Shown: positions 22,242 to 30,670 of the stretch, one piece after another
Layout of the letters: every line of letters begins with the position of its first letter
How positions within the stretch are numbered: the first letter of the stretch is position 1
NCBI GenBank assembly: GCA_028290285.1
Contig: JAQGKD010000054.1
Span: 1 to 32,026 of the forward strand
Length of the DNA stretch: 32,026 bases
From: Hyphomicrobiales bacterium
GTDB lineage: Bacteria > Pseudomonadota > Alphaproteobacteria > Rhizobiales > Beijerinckiaceae
Direction of reading: 5' to 3'
The notes under the pieces: generated by a model
Databases searched by the model: none
Told to the model about the DNA's origin: nothing
What the model saw: only the letters and a program-made list of their open reading frames with translations
Made by a program: the position numbers and the translations under genes

Positions 22242-22468
22242 GATGCCTGTCCTGCTTTTTCGATGAGGAAGACGACATGCGTGTCGGCACGCGCGCTGAT
22301 CTCGACATGGTCTCCCGTCTCGCGAATGAGATTGGGGATGTCGATGACCGCCATGGGGTCGGTGCAATGGACTTCGAGCCGGTCTCCCGGAACGAGCCCC
22401 TTCAACGCCTTGCGCGTCTTCAGCGCCGGCAGCGGACATTTCAAACCGGTGAGGTCGAGCTTCGTCAT
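22238..22468 (-). CDS. tusA: TusA family sulfurtransferase
   Basis: A small protein of about 76 residues with the TusA hallmark LDLTGLKCPLPALKTRKAL, whose CPxP cysteine carries a persulfide. The rest (LVPGDRLEVHCTDPMAVIDIPNLIRETGD) keeps the two-layer alpha/beta family pattern. TusA-type proteins relay sulfur to tRNA thiolation, molybdenum cofactor or dissimilatory sulfur enzymes. The ATG at 22468 begins the conserved part; in-frame starts at 22474, 22480 and 22504 (GTG) cannot be excluded because none has a strong ribosome site. The stop overlaps the start of the DUF971 gene. The neighbourhood suggests a role in sulfur supply for the formate dehydrogenase cofactor, which is inference. Confidence 0.85.
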   Translation of the reverse strand: MTKLDLTGLKCPLPALKTRKALKGLVPGDRLEVHCTDPMAVIDIPNLIRETGDHVEISARADTHVVFLIEKAGQAS

Positions 22469-22572
22469 GGCCATGCTCATCAGATGGCCGAGGTGGGCGT
22501 GCACGTCAACCGCTGGGTGGAAGTGTGGCGCGGACGGCCCTAGTTTATGCGGCGTGACCGGCAGGAGGTGGC

Positions 22573-23859
22573 ATGCGGTTCTGGCTTGTAATGCTCGTCG
22601 TCCTCGCCCTCAGCCCGCCCGCGCGCGCCGAGCCGGAGTTGCGCGGGCATGGCGGCCCCGTGCGTGCCATCGCCGTGACGCCGGACGGGCAAATCGCCAT
22701 CACCGGGAGTTTCGATCAATCGGCCATTGTCTGGCAGCTTGATCGAGGCATCGCACGCGCCGTGCTGCGGGCGCACGAGGGCGCGGTGAATGCCGTGGCT
22801 GTGCTGCCCGAAGGTCGATTTGCAACGGGCGGAGCAGACGGGCGAATCGCCATCTGGTCGCGCGCGGATTTCTCCGCCCCCGAGCGCCTGCTGGACGTGC
22901 ATTCGGGGCCGATTTCCGCCCTTGCTCTGTCCCCCGACGGGCAATGGCTCGCATCTGCCTCATGGGATTCCACCCTGCGCCTGACGCCCTTGGGCGCGGG
23001 CGAGAGCCGGACGTTCGCGGGGCATCAGGGAAATGTGAACGGCGTCGCGTTTTCGGCCGATGGGCGGGCGGTGGTCAGCGCGGGCTATGACGCCAGCCTG
23101 CGCATCTGGCCGCTCGATGGGGCCGCTCCGCGTGTCGTGAAATTGCCGACGCCACTCAACGCACTGGCGGTCACCCACGACGGTACGATGGCCGGCGGCG
23201 GGGCGGACGGCAGCGTATTTCTCCTCACCCCTGACGGCGCCCTGCGCCAGCAGATCGAGGCGGCCGAGGCGCCCGTCATCGCGCTTGCCTTCTCGCCCGA
23301 CGGACGAAGGCTTGCCGCCGCGAGCCCACGCGGGGCTGTCTCCGTCTTCGACGCTTCGAGCGGCGAGAAGATATTCACCCTGAACGGCCCCGGCCTGCCC
23401 GTCTGGTCTCTCGCCTTCACGCCCGACGGGCGCCAATTGCTGAGCGGTGGTGGAGACCGCATCGTGCGCCGCTGGGATGCGCGGACCGGCGAGCATCTGG
23501 GTCCCGTGGTGATCGAGCGTGGTTCGGATGTGTTCGCGGGCCTGGACGGGAGCCGTGGCGCGGAGGTCTTCAAGGCCTGCGCCGTCTGCCACACGTTGAA
23601 GGCGGGAGACGGCCCCCGGGCGGGGCCGTCGCTGGCCGGCGTCATGGGCCGCCATATCGGGACGGCGCCGGGATATGTCTATTCGCGGGGCTTCGCCGCG
23701 CATGACATCGTGTGGTCGAAAGCGGCCATCGCGCGATTGTTCGAACTCGGCCCCTCGACCTTCACGCCGGGCACCAAAATGCCCGAGCAAACGGTCGGAA
23801 GCGCCGAAGATCGCGCCGCGCTCGTCGATTTCATCGAGAAAGCGACCGCCGCCCCGTGA
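22573..23859 (+). CDS. WD40 beta-propeller fused to a class I cytochrome c
   Basis: A 428-residue secreted protein. A Sec signal peptide (MRFWLVMLVVLALSPPARA) is followed by about seven WD40-like repeats (for example GHGGPVRAIAVTPDG, GHQGNVNGVAFSADG, VWSLAFTPDGRQLLSGG) over residues 20-315. The C-terminal 100 residues are a cytochrome c domain: heme site CAVCH at 336-340 and likely axial Met403 in PGTKMPEQ. It should sit in the periplasm, with the propeller as docking surface and the heme as electron carrier. The ATG has an AGGAGG site. It is divergent from the TusA-like gene and close to a periplasmic formate dehydrogenase, so it may accept or pass electrons there; this is not shown by sequence. 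Confidence 0.9.
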   Translation: MRFWLVMLVVLALSPPARAEPELRGHGGPVRAIAVTPDGQIAITGSFDQSAIVWQLDRGIARAVLRAHEGAVNAVAVLPEGRFATGGADGRIAIWSRADFSAPERLLDVHSGPISALALSPDGQWLASASWDSTLRLTPLGAGESRTFAGHQGNVNGVAFSADGRAVVSAGYDASLRIWPLDGAAPRVVKLPTPLNALAVTHDGTMAGGGADGSVFLLTPDGALRQQIEAAEAPVIALAFSPDGRRLAAASPRGAVSVFDASSGEKIFTLNGPGLPVWSLAFTPDGRQLLSGGGDRIVRRWDARTGEHLGPVVIERGSDVFAGLDGSRGAEVFKACAVCHTLKAGDGPRAGPSLAGVMGRHIGTAPGYVYSRGFAAHDIVWSKAAIARLFELGPSTFTPGTKMPEQTVGSAEDRAALVDFIEKATAAP

Positions 23860-23865
23860 GATCTC

Positions 23866-23894
23866 TTGATTTGCCGCGCCAGCGTCGCCATAGA
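23866..23894 (+). promoter_or_regulatory. Candidate promoter for the 51-residue peptide gene
   Basis: TTGATT (23866-23871) and CATAGA (23889-23894) are separated by 17 bases, 79 bases before the ATG at 23974. The -10 box is weak, so the gene may instead be read through from the cytochrome gene. Confidence 0.3.
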
Positions 23895-23973
23895 TTCCTC
23901 CTGAGGCAAAGCCTTGCGAGAAGCAGCCCGCGCAAAGGGCTTCCACTGCACCGCGGCCCGCCGGGAGAGCGCC

Positions 23974-24129
23974 ATGAAAGCATTCATTTCCGCAGTCATC
24001 GTCGCCGCGGCGCTGGCCGTCGGCGCGTCCTATCTGCTCGCGACGCAGCAGCGTTCGTCTGCCACTGCCTTCACGACCAGCAGCGCGCGCGTCGGCGATC
24101 CCGGCGAAAACCTGATCGGCGTGAACTGA
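23974..24129 (+). CDS. Small secreted or membrane-anchored peptide, function unknown
   Basis: A 51-residue frame with a strong GGGAGAG ribosome site. Residues 1-24 form one hydrophobic segment (MKAFISAVIVAAALAVGASY), so it is either a signal peptide or a single membrane anchor. The remaining 27 residues are polar (QQRSSATAFTTSSARVGDPG and a short tail). There is no cysteine or heme motif. It lies 114 bases after the WD40-cytochrome gene and converges on moeA with a 4-base gap. I do not recognise the family. Its place beside formate dehydrogenase and cofactor genes hints at a role in that complex, but this is a guess. Confidence 0.65.
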   Translation: MKAFISAVIVAAALAVGASYLLATQQRSSATAFTTSSARVGDPGENLIGVN

Positions 24130-24133
24130 TCCT

Positions 24134-25387
24134 TCAGATCAGGACGGCGTAGGGCAGGAACCCCACGCTCTCGCCCGGCTCGACGCGCTCGACGTCCTCG
24201 CCGAGCTCTACCAGCCCGTCCGTCTCGACGAGAGACGACAATAGGCCAGCGCCTTCACGCGGAAATTTGACGGCCTCGCGCACGCCATCTGTTCCGATGC
24301 GCAGATGGGCCCGCACGAATTCGCGCCGCCCCTTCTTCTTCCGATAGGAAAAGGCCGCGCGGACGGGGAGCGCCATCAGCGGTTCCGGCGCGGCTCCCGC
24401 CAGTGCGAGCACCACGGGCCGCACGACATAGGCGAAAGTAACGAAGCTTGCGACGGGGTTTCCCGGCAGCCCTATGAAGGGGGTGCCTGAGATCACGCCC
24501 ATGGCCACCGGACGGCCCGGCTTGATCGCCATGCGCCAGAGCACGAGGGTGCCGATAGATTCGACGGCAGCCTTGACGTGATCTTCCTCGCCCGTCGAGA
24601 CCCCGCCCGACGTCAGCACGAGGTCGTGCCGTTGTGCGGCATCAGCCAGTGCCGTCGAAAGCGCAGCGCGCTCGTCGCGGAGGATGCCCAGATCTGCGAC
24701 TTCGCAGCCGAGGCGCCGCAACAGGGCAATCAGCATGAAGCGATTCGAATCGTAGAGCTGGGCGGACCCGCGCGGATCGCCGGGCGCGACCACTTCATCG
24801 CCCGTAGAGAAAACCGCGACGCGTATGCGCCGCCGCACGTCGAGCGCAGTCATGCCCAGCGCGGCGGCGAGCGCGACATCCTGCGGGCGCAGGCGGCGGC
24901 CGCGCGGCAACGCCATCGCGCCTTGCGGCATATCTTCGCCTTGCGGACGCATGTTCGCGCCGGGTCTCAGGCCTGCGGGCAACACAACGCGGCCTGCGTC
25001 ATCCAGCGTCACGTCCTCCTGCATGAAGACCGTGTCCGCCCCTTCAGGCATGGGAGCGCCGGTGAAGATCCGCACGGCCGTGCCGGGTGCGATGGTGCCG
25101 CCGGGCGCGCCAGCCTGCACCCGCCCTGCAACGAGAAAAGCGCGCGCTGCATCGTGCGGCAGGTCGGAACTGCGCAGGGCGTAGCCATCGACTGCGGAAT
25201 TGGTGAAGAGCGGCAGAGGGAGCGGGGCCAGCAGGGCTTCCGCGAGCACGCGGCCATCGGCCTCCGTCAGGCCCACCGTCTGCGTTTCAGTGACCGGGCC
25301 GACGCGGGCCGCGATCATGGACACGGCGTCGTCGACCGGCAGCAGCTTGCCGCCGAAGGCGAAGCAATCGTCGGAGAGTTGCGCCAT
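24134..25387 (-). CDS. moeA: Molybdopterin molybdotransferase MoeA
   Basis: A 417-residue MoeA of normal length. It inserts molybdate into adenylylated molybdopterin. Recognisable parts are the N-terminal ADGRVLAEALLAPLPLPLF and SAVDGYALRSSD, the MPEGADTVFMQEDV segment, the central VAVFSTGDEVVAPG and QLYDSNRFML, then LVLTSGGVSTGEEDHV and GLPGNPVASFVTF. The start ATG has GGGGAG upstream and lies 3 bases after the mobB stop. It ends the minus-strand block that begins with the formate dehydrogenase genes, so the molybdenum cofactor step is probably co-expressed with its main client. Confidence 0.95.
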   Translation of the reverse strand: MAQLSDDCFAFGGKLLPVDDAVSMIAARVGPVTETQTVGLTEADGRVLAEALLAPLPLPLFTNSAVDGYALRSSDLPHDAARAFLVAGRVQAGAPGGTIAPGTAVRIFTGAPMPEGADTVFMQEDVTLDDAGRVVLPAGLRPGANMRPQGEDMPQGAMALPRGRRLRPQDVALAAALGMTALDVRRRIRVAVFSTGDEVVAPGDPRGSAQLYDSNRFMLIALLRRLGCEVADLGILRDERAALSTALADAAQRHDLVLTSGGVSTGEEDHVKAAVESIGTLVLWRMAIKPGRPVAMGVISGTPFIGLPGNPVASFVTFAYVVRPVVLALAGAAPEPLMALPVRAAFSYRKKKGRREFVRAHLRIGTDGVREAVKFPREGAGLLSSLVETDGLVELGEDVERVEPGESVGFLPYAVLI

Positions 25388-25390
25388 GGG

Positions 25391-25918
25391 TCAGCTCCCC
25401 TGGGAGTCCCGGGTGAGAATATCGGCCAGCGGCACCGCCAGCCGTTGCATCATAGCGGCGATGGCGGGGATGTCATCGAGGTGCGCCTGCGGCAGTTGCG
25501 TCTCAGCTTGCGCATCGCTGACGAGTCCGACGATGGCGGAATCTTCGTTGTGCAGGAACGGTTTGCCGTTCTGCGCGCGATGCACCTCGATCTTAGGATG
25601 ACGATCCCGCTTGAAGCCCTCGACGATCACCAGATCGACGGGAGACATTTTCGCCAGGAGTTCGGGAAGCGTCAGCTCCGCTTCGCCGCGCAATTCGTGC
25701 ATCAGCGCGAAGCGGCGACCCGAGGAGACCAGCACTTCGCTGGCGCCCGCCTCGCGGTGCTTCCAGGAATCCTTGCCGGGAACGTCGACATCGAAGGAAT
25801 GATGCGCGTGCTTGATGGTGGATACACGAAGGCCCTGCGCGATCAGGAGTGGGATGACATGGGTCAGCAGGGTCGTCTTGCCCGCTCCGCTCCAGCCCGC
25901 CAGTCCGATCACCCTCAT
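25391..25918 (-). CDS. mobB: Molybdopterin-guanine dinucleotide biosynthesis adaptor MobB
   Basis: A 175-residue P-loop GTPase. The Walker A motif GWSGAGKTT is close to the N-terminus, STIKHAHHSFDVD and GASEVLVSS follow, and DLVIVEGFKRDRHPKIEV is the Walker B region typical of MobB. It assists MobA in attaching GMP to molybdopterin to form the bis-MGD cofactor that formate dehydrogenase uses. The ATG at 25918 begins the conserved N-terminus and has GGAGCG upstream; a longer frame to 25972 adds an Arg-rich stretch that does not fit the family. It is 90 bases downstream of the cytochrome b subunit gene. No mobA is in the window. Confidence 0.93.
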   Translation of the reverse strand: MRVIGLAGWSGAGKTTLLTHVIPLLIAQGLRVSTIKHAHHSFDVDVPGKDSWKHREAGASEVLVSSGRRFALMHELRGEAELTLPELLAKMSPVDLVIVEGFKRDRHPKIEVHRAQNGKPFLHNEDSAIVGLVSDAQAETQLPQAHLDDIPAIAAMMQRLAVPLADILTRDSQGS

Positions 25919-26008
25919 GAAAACGCTCCGCACCGCACGAAAATGAAAGGGACCGCGCGGCCTCCGCCGCACAGTCCCGATAGCATGAACAACCGTATGG
26001 GGCTGCTC

Positions 26009-27016
26009 CTATTCCGCGGCCACGGGGTGAGCGGCGGGTGTCTTGGCCTTGGCCTGCTCTTCCGCGACCCAGAGCGAGTGATGCTCCCTGGCCCAGTTCA
26101 GGTCGACTTCGCCCGAACCCATGGCATCAAACGCGCCTTCCATCCCGACCGAGCCGATGTAGGCATGCGCCAGCATGGCCGCGACGAAGCCGACTGCGAT
26201 CAGCGCATGAACCGTCGTCCAGATCTGCAACGACGATACGCCGCCCTCCGACATATAAGGGAACAACAGGAACCAGCCGGACACCGACATGGCGAGGCCG
26301 CCGAAAAAGACGATCCAGAAAACCACCTTCTGGCCCGCGTTGAAACGTTTCGCCGCCGGGTGCTTGCCCTTCGAGAAGAGCCCACCGCCAGCCTTTATCC
26401 AGTCGAGATCGAGCTTTTCGGGGATGTTGTCGCGCACCCAGATCAGGAACATCAGTGCGATGCCGAGCATGAACGGGAACGACAGGAAGTTGTGCGCGAG
26501 CTTGCCGTAACCAGCGAGCGTCGAGAAGGCCTCCGGCCCGAAGACGGGCAGGATCACCATGCGCCCGAAGGACAGGTTCAGTCCCGACAGCGCGAGGATG
26601 ATAAAGCAGCCCGCCGTGAGCCAATGCGTGAAGCGGTCCAATGTCGCGAAGCGCGTGATCGTCACGCCCGAAGGGCCGCTGTCGATCATGACGCGCCCGC
26701 GCACCAGATAGAACAGCACAAGGCCCAGCAGCATTCCCAAGATGACCACGCCGCCGATGAGCGGCAGCTTGTCCTGGTGGAAGACGCGCCATTCGCGACC
26801 CTCGGGCTGGATCAGGCTAGCCGCCCGCTGGTCGGGAATGGAGACGCGCCCGGTGAGGCGATCGCCGTCCTTCAATGCCTTCAGCAACTGGTCTTCCTTC
26901 ACCGATTGCGCGGTGGGATTGAAATTGTTCTGCGCGCACGCGGGTGTCGCGGCGAGCGCGAAGACCAGCGCCAGCGTGGCGAAGGCCACCTTCAGGAATG
27001 AGCTCGGGCTCGACAT
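26009..27016 (-). CDS. fdhC: Formate dehydrogenase gamma subunit (cytochrome b556)
   Basis: A 335-residue membrane protein. A Sec signal peptide (FLKVAFATLALVFALAATPACA) leads to an extra periplasmic domain of about 90 residues that FdnI/FdoI of enteric bacteria lack. Four or more transmembrane helices follow, with candidate heme histidines in RFTHWLTAGCFIILALSGL, KLAHNFLSFPFMLG, TVHALIAVGFVAAMLAHAYI. The terminal GSVGMEGAFDAMGSGEVDLNWAREHH is typical of the family. It takes electrons from the FdhB subunit to the quinone pool. It lies directly after fdhB in the operon. The longer form with an N-terminal signal and extra domain is common in alpha- and betaproteobacterial operons. Confidence 0.93.
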   Translation of the reverse strand: MSSPSSFLKVAFATLALVFALAATPACAQNNFNPTAQSVKEDQLLKALKDGDRLTGRVSIPDQRAASLIQPEGREWRVFHQDKLPLIGGVVILGMLLGLVLFYLVRGRVMIDSGPSGVTITRFATLDRFTHWLTAGCFIILALSGLNLSFGRMVILPVFGPEAFSTLAGYGKLAHNFLSFPFMLGIALMFLIWVRDNIPEKLDLDWIKAGGGLFSKGKHPAAKRFNAGQKVVFWIVFFGGLAMSVSGWFLLFPYMSEGGVSSLQIWTTVHALIAVGFVAAMLAHAYIGSVGMEGAFDAMGSGEVDLNWAREHHSLWVAEEQAKAKTPAAHPVAAE

Positions 27017-27080
27017 CTCTGGACCTTTCGAGAGGTATGGCAGGAGGCCCCGCGCGGACTTGGCGCGTGGGGCGAAGAGA

Positions 27081-27677
27081 TCAGCTCGCGATTGTTTCTC
27101 TATAAGCCGTCTTCCAGCCCCAGGCGCCGGAGCCGTAGCCGCGCTTCAACACGCGTTCCTTGTAGATGTCGGCGATGATGGCACCGTCGCCAGCGAGAAG
27201 CGACTTGGTGGAGCACATTTCCGCGCAGATGGGCAGCTTGCCTTCCGCCAGACGGTTGGCGCCGTATTTCGCATATTCGGCGGGCGAGGAATCCTCTTCC
27301 GGGCCGCCGGCGCAGTAGGTGCACTTGTCCATCTTGCCGCGCGAACCGAAGTTGCCGACCTTGGGATATTGCGGCGCGCCGAACGGGCACGCGTAGAAGC
27401 AATAACCGCAGCCGATGCACAGATCCTGGGAGTGCAGGACCACCCCGTCCGCCGTCGTGTAGAAGCATGAGACGGGACAGACGGCGGCGCAGGGCGCATC
27501 CGTGCAATGCATGCAGGCCATGGAGACAGAACGCTCTCCCGGCTTGCCGTCGTTGATCGTCACCACGCGACGACGATTGATGCCCCACGGCACTTCATGT
27601 TCGTTCTTGCAGGCCGTGACGCAGGCGTTGCATTCGATGCAGCGATCCGCATCGCAGAGAAATTTGACACGAGCCAT
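27081..27677 (-). CDS. fdhB: Formate dehydrogenase beta subunit, four [4Fe-4S] clusters
   Basis: A 198-residue ferredoxin-type electron-transfer subunit. Sixteen cysteines fall into four groups: C13-IEC-NAC-VTAC23, then CMHCTDAPCAAVCPVSC, then CIGCGYCFYACPFG, and CTYC with a later cysteine in ICAEMC. This is the HycB/FdoH pattern. It relays electrons from the molybdenum subunit to the cytochrome b subunit. It lacks the C-terminal membrane helix seen in E. coli FdnH, so it is shorter than that form. The ATG at 27677 follows GGGGAGA and lies 14 bases after the fdhA stop. Confidence 0.94.
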   Translation of the reverse strand: MARVKFLCDADRCIECNACVTACKNEHEVPWGINRRRVVTINDGKPGERSVSMACMHCTDAPCAAVCPVSCFYTTADGVVLHSQDLCIGCGYCFYACPFGAPQYPKVGNFGSRGKMDKCTYCAGGPEEDSSPAEYAKYGANRLAEGKLPICAEMCSTKSLLAGDGAIIADIYKERVLKRGYGSGAWGWKTAYRETIAS

Positions 27678-27691
27678 TTCCGGTTCTCCCC

Positions 27692-30658
27692 TCAAGCCGC
27701 TCTGATTTGACAGAGGGTGACCTTGCCTTCGTGCATGCCCGTGACCGGATCGTAGCCGTAGGTTGTCAGCGTGTTCACGCTTTCGCCGAGCACGATCGGA
27801 TCGGTGCCCTTCGGATAGTTGCCACGCTGATCGACGCCCTGGAACCAGCCCGCGAAGTGGAAGGGCATGAACGCCACCCCCTTCCCCACGCGATCGGTGA
27901 CCAGCGCCTTCATGCGGGCTTTCGAGTCGTTCTCCGGACCATTTACCCAGACCCAGCCGCCATCGACGATGCCGCGCTCGGCCGCATCCGACGTGTTCAC
28001 TTCCACGAACATGTCCTGCTGCAATTCGGCGAGCCAGCGGTTCGAGCGCGTCTCTTCGCCGCCGCCTTCATATTCGACCAGACGGCCGGATGTGAGGATG
28101 ATCGGGAAGGATTTCGACACACCCTTGTCCACGGCGGCCTTCTGAATGGACGCGCCGATATTGGCCATGCGGAACTGCCGTCCGTCCGGACGCGTCGGAT
28201 ATTTCGCGACGAGTTCGGGACGCGACGTGTAGATCGGCTCGCGATGCACTGGAACCGGATCGGGCAGGTTCCACGCGACGGCGCGGGCCTTGGCGTTTCC
28301 GTAAGCCATCACGCCATGTTCGAGGCAGACGCGGATGATGCCGCCAGACAGATCAATCGCCCAGCCAACCGTGTCCGGGTTGGCGCCGCCAATCTTCGTG
28401 ATGGTGGCGAGTTCAGTCTCGGTCAGATCCTTGTCCCAGCCGAGTTTCTTCAGCAGGCCGAAGGTGAACTCCGGATAGCCGTCCGTCAGTTCCGAGCCCT
28501 TGCTGTAGGAGCCCTCGGCGAGGAGGTTGACGTCCTTGGTCGTACCGTCGGCCTGCTTCTCGGCATAGACCACGCCGAAGCGCGCGCGGAATGTGCCGCC
28601 GCCGTCCTTCACGTGAAGGTTGGTGTTGTAGAGCGTGTGCGTGCCGGGATGCCTGATCTCCGGCTTGCCCCAGCACGGCCAGGGCAGGCCGTAATAATCG
28701 CCGCCGACATCAGGCACATCGGCCTTTGCGCGCAGGGTGACCAGGTCGAACTTGTCCTGGTTGTTCATATGCGCCTTCAGCCGCTCCGGGCTCTGGCCCG
28801 AATAGCCCGTCGAGAAGCCGCCGCTGTTGATTTCGCGAAGCAGATCCTCCGGCACCGGACGCTTGTTCTGGACCTTGATGTTCTTGAACATCTGGTCCGC
28901 GAAGCCGAGCTTTTCGGACAGGCGATAGATGAGCTCGTAATCGTCTTTCGATTCGAAGATCGGCTTGACGACCTGCTCGCCCCATTGAAGCGAGCGGTTG
29001 GACGCCGTGCGCGAGCCTGCGGTTTCAAACTGCGTGCAGATCGGCAAAAGGTACGTGCCATTCTTGCGACCGGAGATCGCGGCGAAAGTCGTCGGATGCG
29101 GATCGGCGACGACCAGCAATTCGAGCTTCTCGATGCCCTTCACCATTTCCGGCATGCGCGGGACGGTGTTGCCGCCGTGGCCGACCACGATCATGGCCTT
29201 CAGAGAATCCCGCTGGTCGACATCGTCGGGATTGGCCAGCGTCGCATCGAACCAGCGGGTCGATGGGATGCCGGGGGTCTCCATGTTCTCCTTGCGCGTG
29301 CGGGCCGGACGGCCCGCCTTCGCAGGCACTTCATCGAAGCGCGCCTGAAGATCGTTGTAGTCCACACCCCAGACGCGCGCCCAATGTTTCCAGGCGCCTT
29401 CGACGAGACCGTAATAGAGCGGCAGCGACGTGATATCGAGGCCCATGTCGGTGGCGCCCTGCACGTTGCAATGGCCACGGAAGATGTTGGCGCCGGAGCC
29501 GTAGGTGCCCACATTGCCGGTTGCCAGCAAGAGGTTGCAATAGGCGCGCACGTTGGCGGTGCCGACCGTGTGCTGCGTGCCGCCCATGCACCAGATGAAC
29601 GTTGAGGGCCGCTCTTTCGCGAAGGTCTCTGCGATCTTCTTCAGCTGCTCGCCGGGGATGCCGCTGACGCGCTCGACTTCCTCGGGCGTCCATTTCGCGA
29701 CTTCGGCGCGAATCTGGTCCATGCCGTAGACACGCTGCTGGATGAAGGTCTTGTCTTCCCAGCCGTTTGCGAAGATGTGGTGCAACATGCCCCAGATCAC
29801 CGCGATATCGGTGCCCGAGCGGAAGCGCACGTAGTCGGTTGCATGCGCGGCCGTGCGCGTGAAGCGCGGATCCAGCACAATGAGATTGGCGCGGTTCGTC
29901 TCCTTGCCGGTCAGCACATGCTGGAGCGAGACGGGATGGGCTTCTGCCGCATTCGAGCCCATGAAGATGATGGTCTTCGAATTGCGGATGTCATTGTAGG
30001 AATTGGTCTGCGCGCCGTAGCCCCAGGTGTTGGCGACGCCGGCAACTGTGGTCGAATGGCAGATGCGGGCCTGATGATCGATCGAATTCGTGCCCCAGAA
30101 CGCGCCGAATTTGCGGAAGAGATAGGCGCCCTCGTTCGACATCTTGGCGGAGCCGAGGAGATAGACGGAGTCGGCGCCGGACTTCTCGCGGATCGCGGCC
30201 ATCTTCGTGCCGATCTCGTCGATCGCCTGGTCCCAGCCGATCCTGGTCCACTCGCCGTTGACGAGCTTCATCGGATATTTCAAGCGGCGGTCGCCGTGCA
30301 CGAGTTCACGCACAGAGGCGCCCTTGGCGCAATGCGAACCGCGGTTGATGGGGCTGTCCCAGGCGGGCTCCTGCCCGACCCAGACGCCGTTCTGCACTTC
30401 CGCGATCACGCTGCAACCGACCGAGCAATGGGTGCAGACGCTTTTCTTGATCTCGAGCGCAACGCCCTGCTGCATCGGACCAGCCTGCGCCTTGCGCACC
30501 GACCCCAGCGAGAGGGACCCCAGCGCGGCGGCGCCGCCGACGGCCAGCCCCGAGCGGCGCAGGAAACTGCGGCGATCCAGCACGCCGGACGCGAGGCCGG
30601 CAGCAATGCCCTGCAGGCGCGAACGGCCCGAAACGGCGTCTCTTCTTTTCGTCAGCAT
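27692..30658 (-). CDS. fdhA: Formate dehydrogenase catalytic subunit, Cys type, Tat-exported
   Basis: A 988-residue molybdopterin oxidoreductase. A twin-arginine signal, DRRSFLRRSGLAVGG, starts near residue 28 after an unusual N-terminal stretch, so the enzyme acts in the periplasm. A [4Fe-4S] cluster is bound by C75, C78, C82 and C110. The molybdenum ligand is C200, followed by H201 (HQARICHSTT); the codon is TGC, so selenocysteine is not used. The bis-MGD domains include IIFMGSNAAEAHP and the C-terminal WVWVNGPENDSKARMKALVTDR region. It oxidises formate to CO2. The start ATG follows GAGGGG. It is preceded by the small TAT peptide gene and followed by fdhB and fdhC, the standard respiratory arrangement. 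Confidence 0.96.
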   Translation of the reverse strand: MLTKRRDAVSGRSRLQGIAAGLASGVLDRRSFLRRSGLAVGGAAALGSLSLGSVRKAQAGPMQQGVALEIKKSVCTHCSVGCSVIAEVQNGVWVGQEPAWDSPINRGSHCAKGASVRELVHGDRRLKYPMKLVNGEWTRIGWDQAIDEIGTKMAAIREKSGADSVYLLGSAKMSNEGAYLFRKFGAFWGTNSIDHQARICHSTTVAGVANTWGYGAQTNSYNDIRNSKTIIFMGSNAAEAHPVSLQHVLTGKETNRANLIVLDPRFTRTAAHATDYVRFRSGTDIAVIWGMLHHIFANGWEDKTFIQQRVYGMDQIRAEVAKWTPEEVERVSGIPGEQLKKIAETFAKERPSTFIWCMGGTQHTVGTANVRAYCNLLLATGNVGTYGSGANIFRGHCNVQGATDMGLDITSLPLYYGLVEGAWKHWARVWGVDYNDLQARFDEVPAKAGRPARTRKENMETPGIPSTRWFDATLANPDDVDQRDSLKAMIVVGHGGNTVPRMPEMVKGIEKLELLVVADPHPTTFAAISGRKNGTYLLPICTQFETAGSRTASNRSLQWGEQVVKPIFESKDDYELIYRLSEKLGFADQMFKNIKVQNKRPVPEDLLREINSGGFSTGYSGQSPERLKAHMNNQDKFDLVTLRAKADVPDVGGDYYGLPWPCWGKPEIRHPGTHTLYNTNLHVKDGGGTFRARFGVVYAEKQADGTTKDVNLLAEGSYSKGSELTDGYPEFTFGLLKKLGWDKDLTETELATITKIGGANPDTVGWAIDLSGGIIRVCLEHGVMAYGNAKARAVAWNLPDPVPVHREPIYTSRPELVAKYPTRPDGRQFRMANIGASIQKAAVDKGVSKSFPIILTSGRLVEYEGGGEETRSNRWLAELQQDMFVEVNTSDAAERGIVDGGWVWVNGPENDSKARMKALVTDRVGKGVAFMPFHFAGWFQGVDQRGNYPKGTDPIVLGESVNTLTTYGYDPVTGMHEGKVTLCQIRAA

Positions 30659-30670
30659 CGATGTTGCCCC

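Noticed and set aside
24578..27001. Plus-strand frame of 807 codons
   Set aside because: Antisense to moeA, mobB and fdhC. No ribosome site or domain; a codon-bias shadow.
27692..30658. Possible selenocysteine formate dehydrogenase
   Set aside because: The molybdenum-ligand codon is TGC (C200) and there is no in-frame TGA, so it is the cysteine form.
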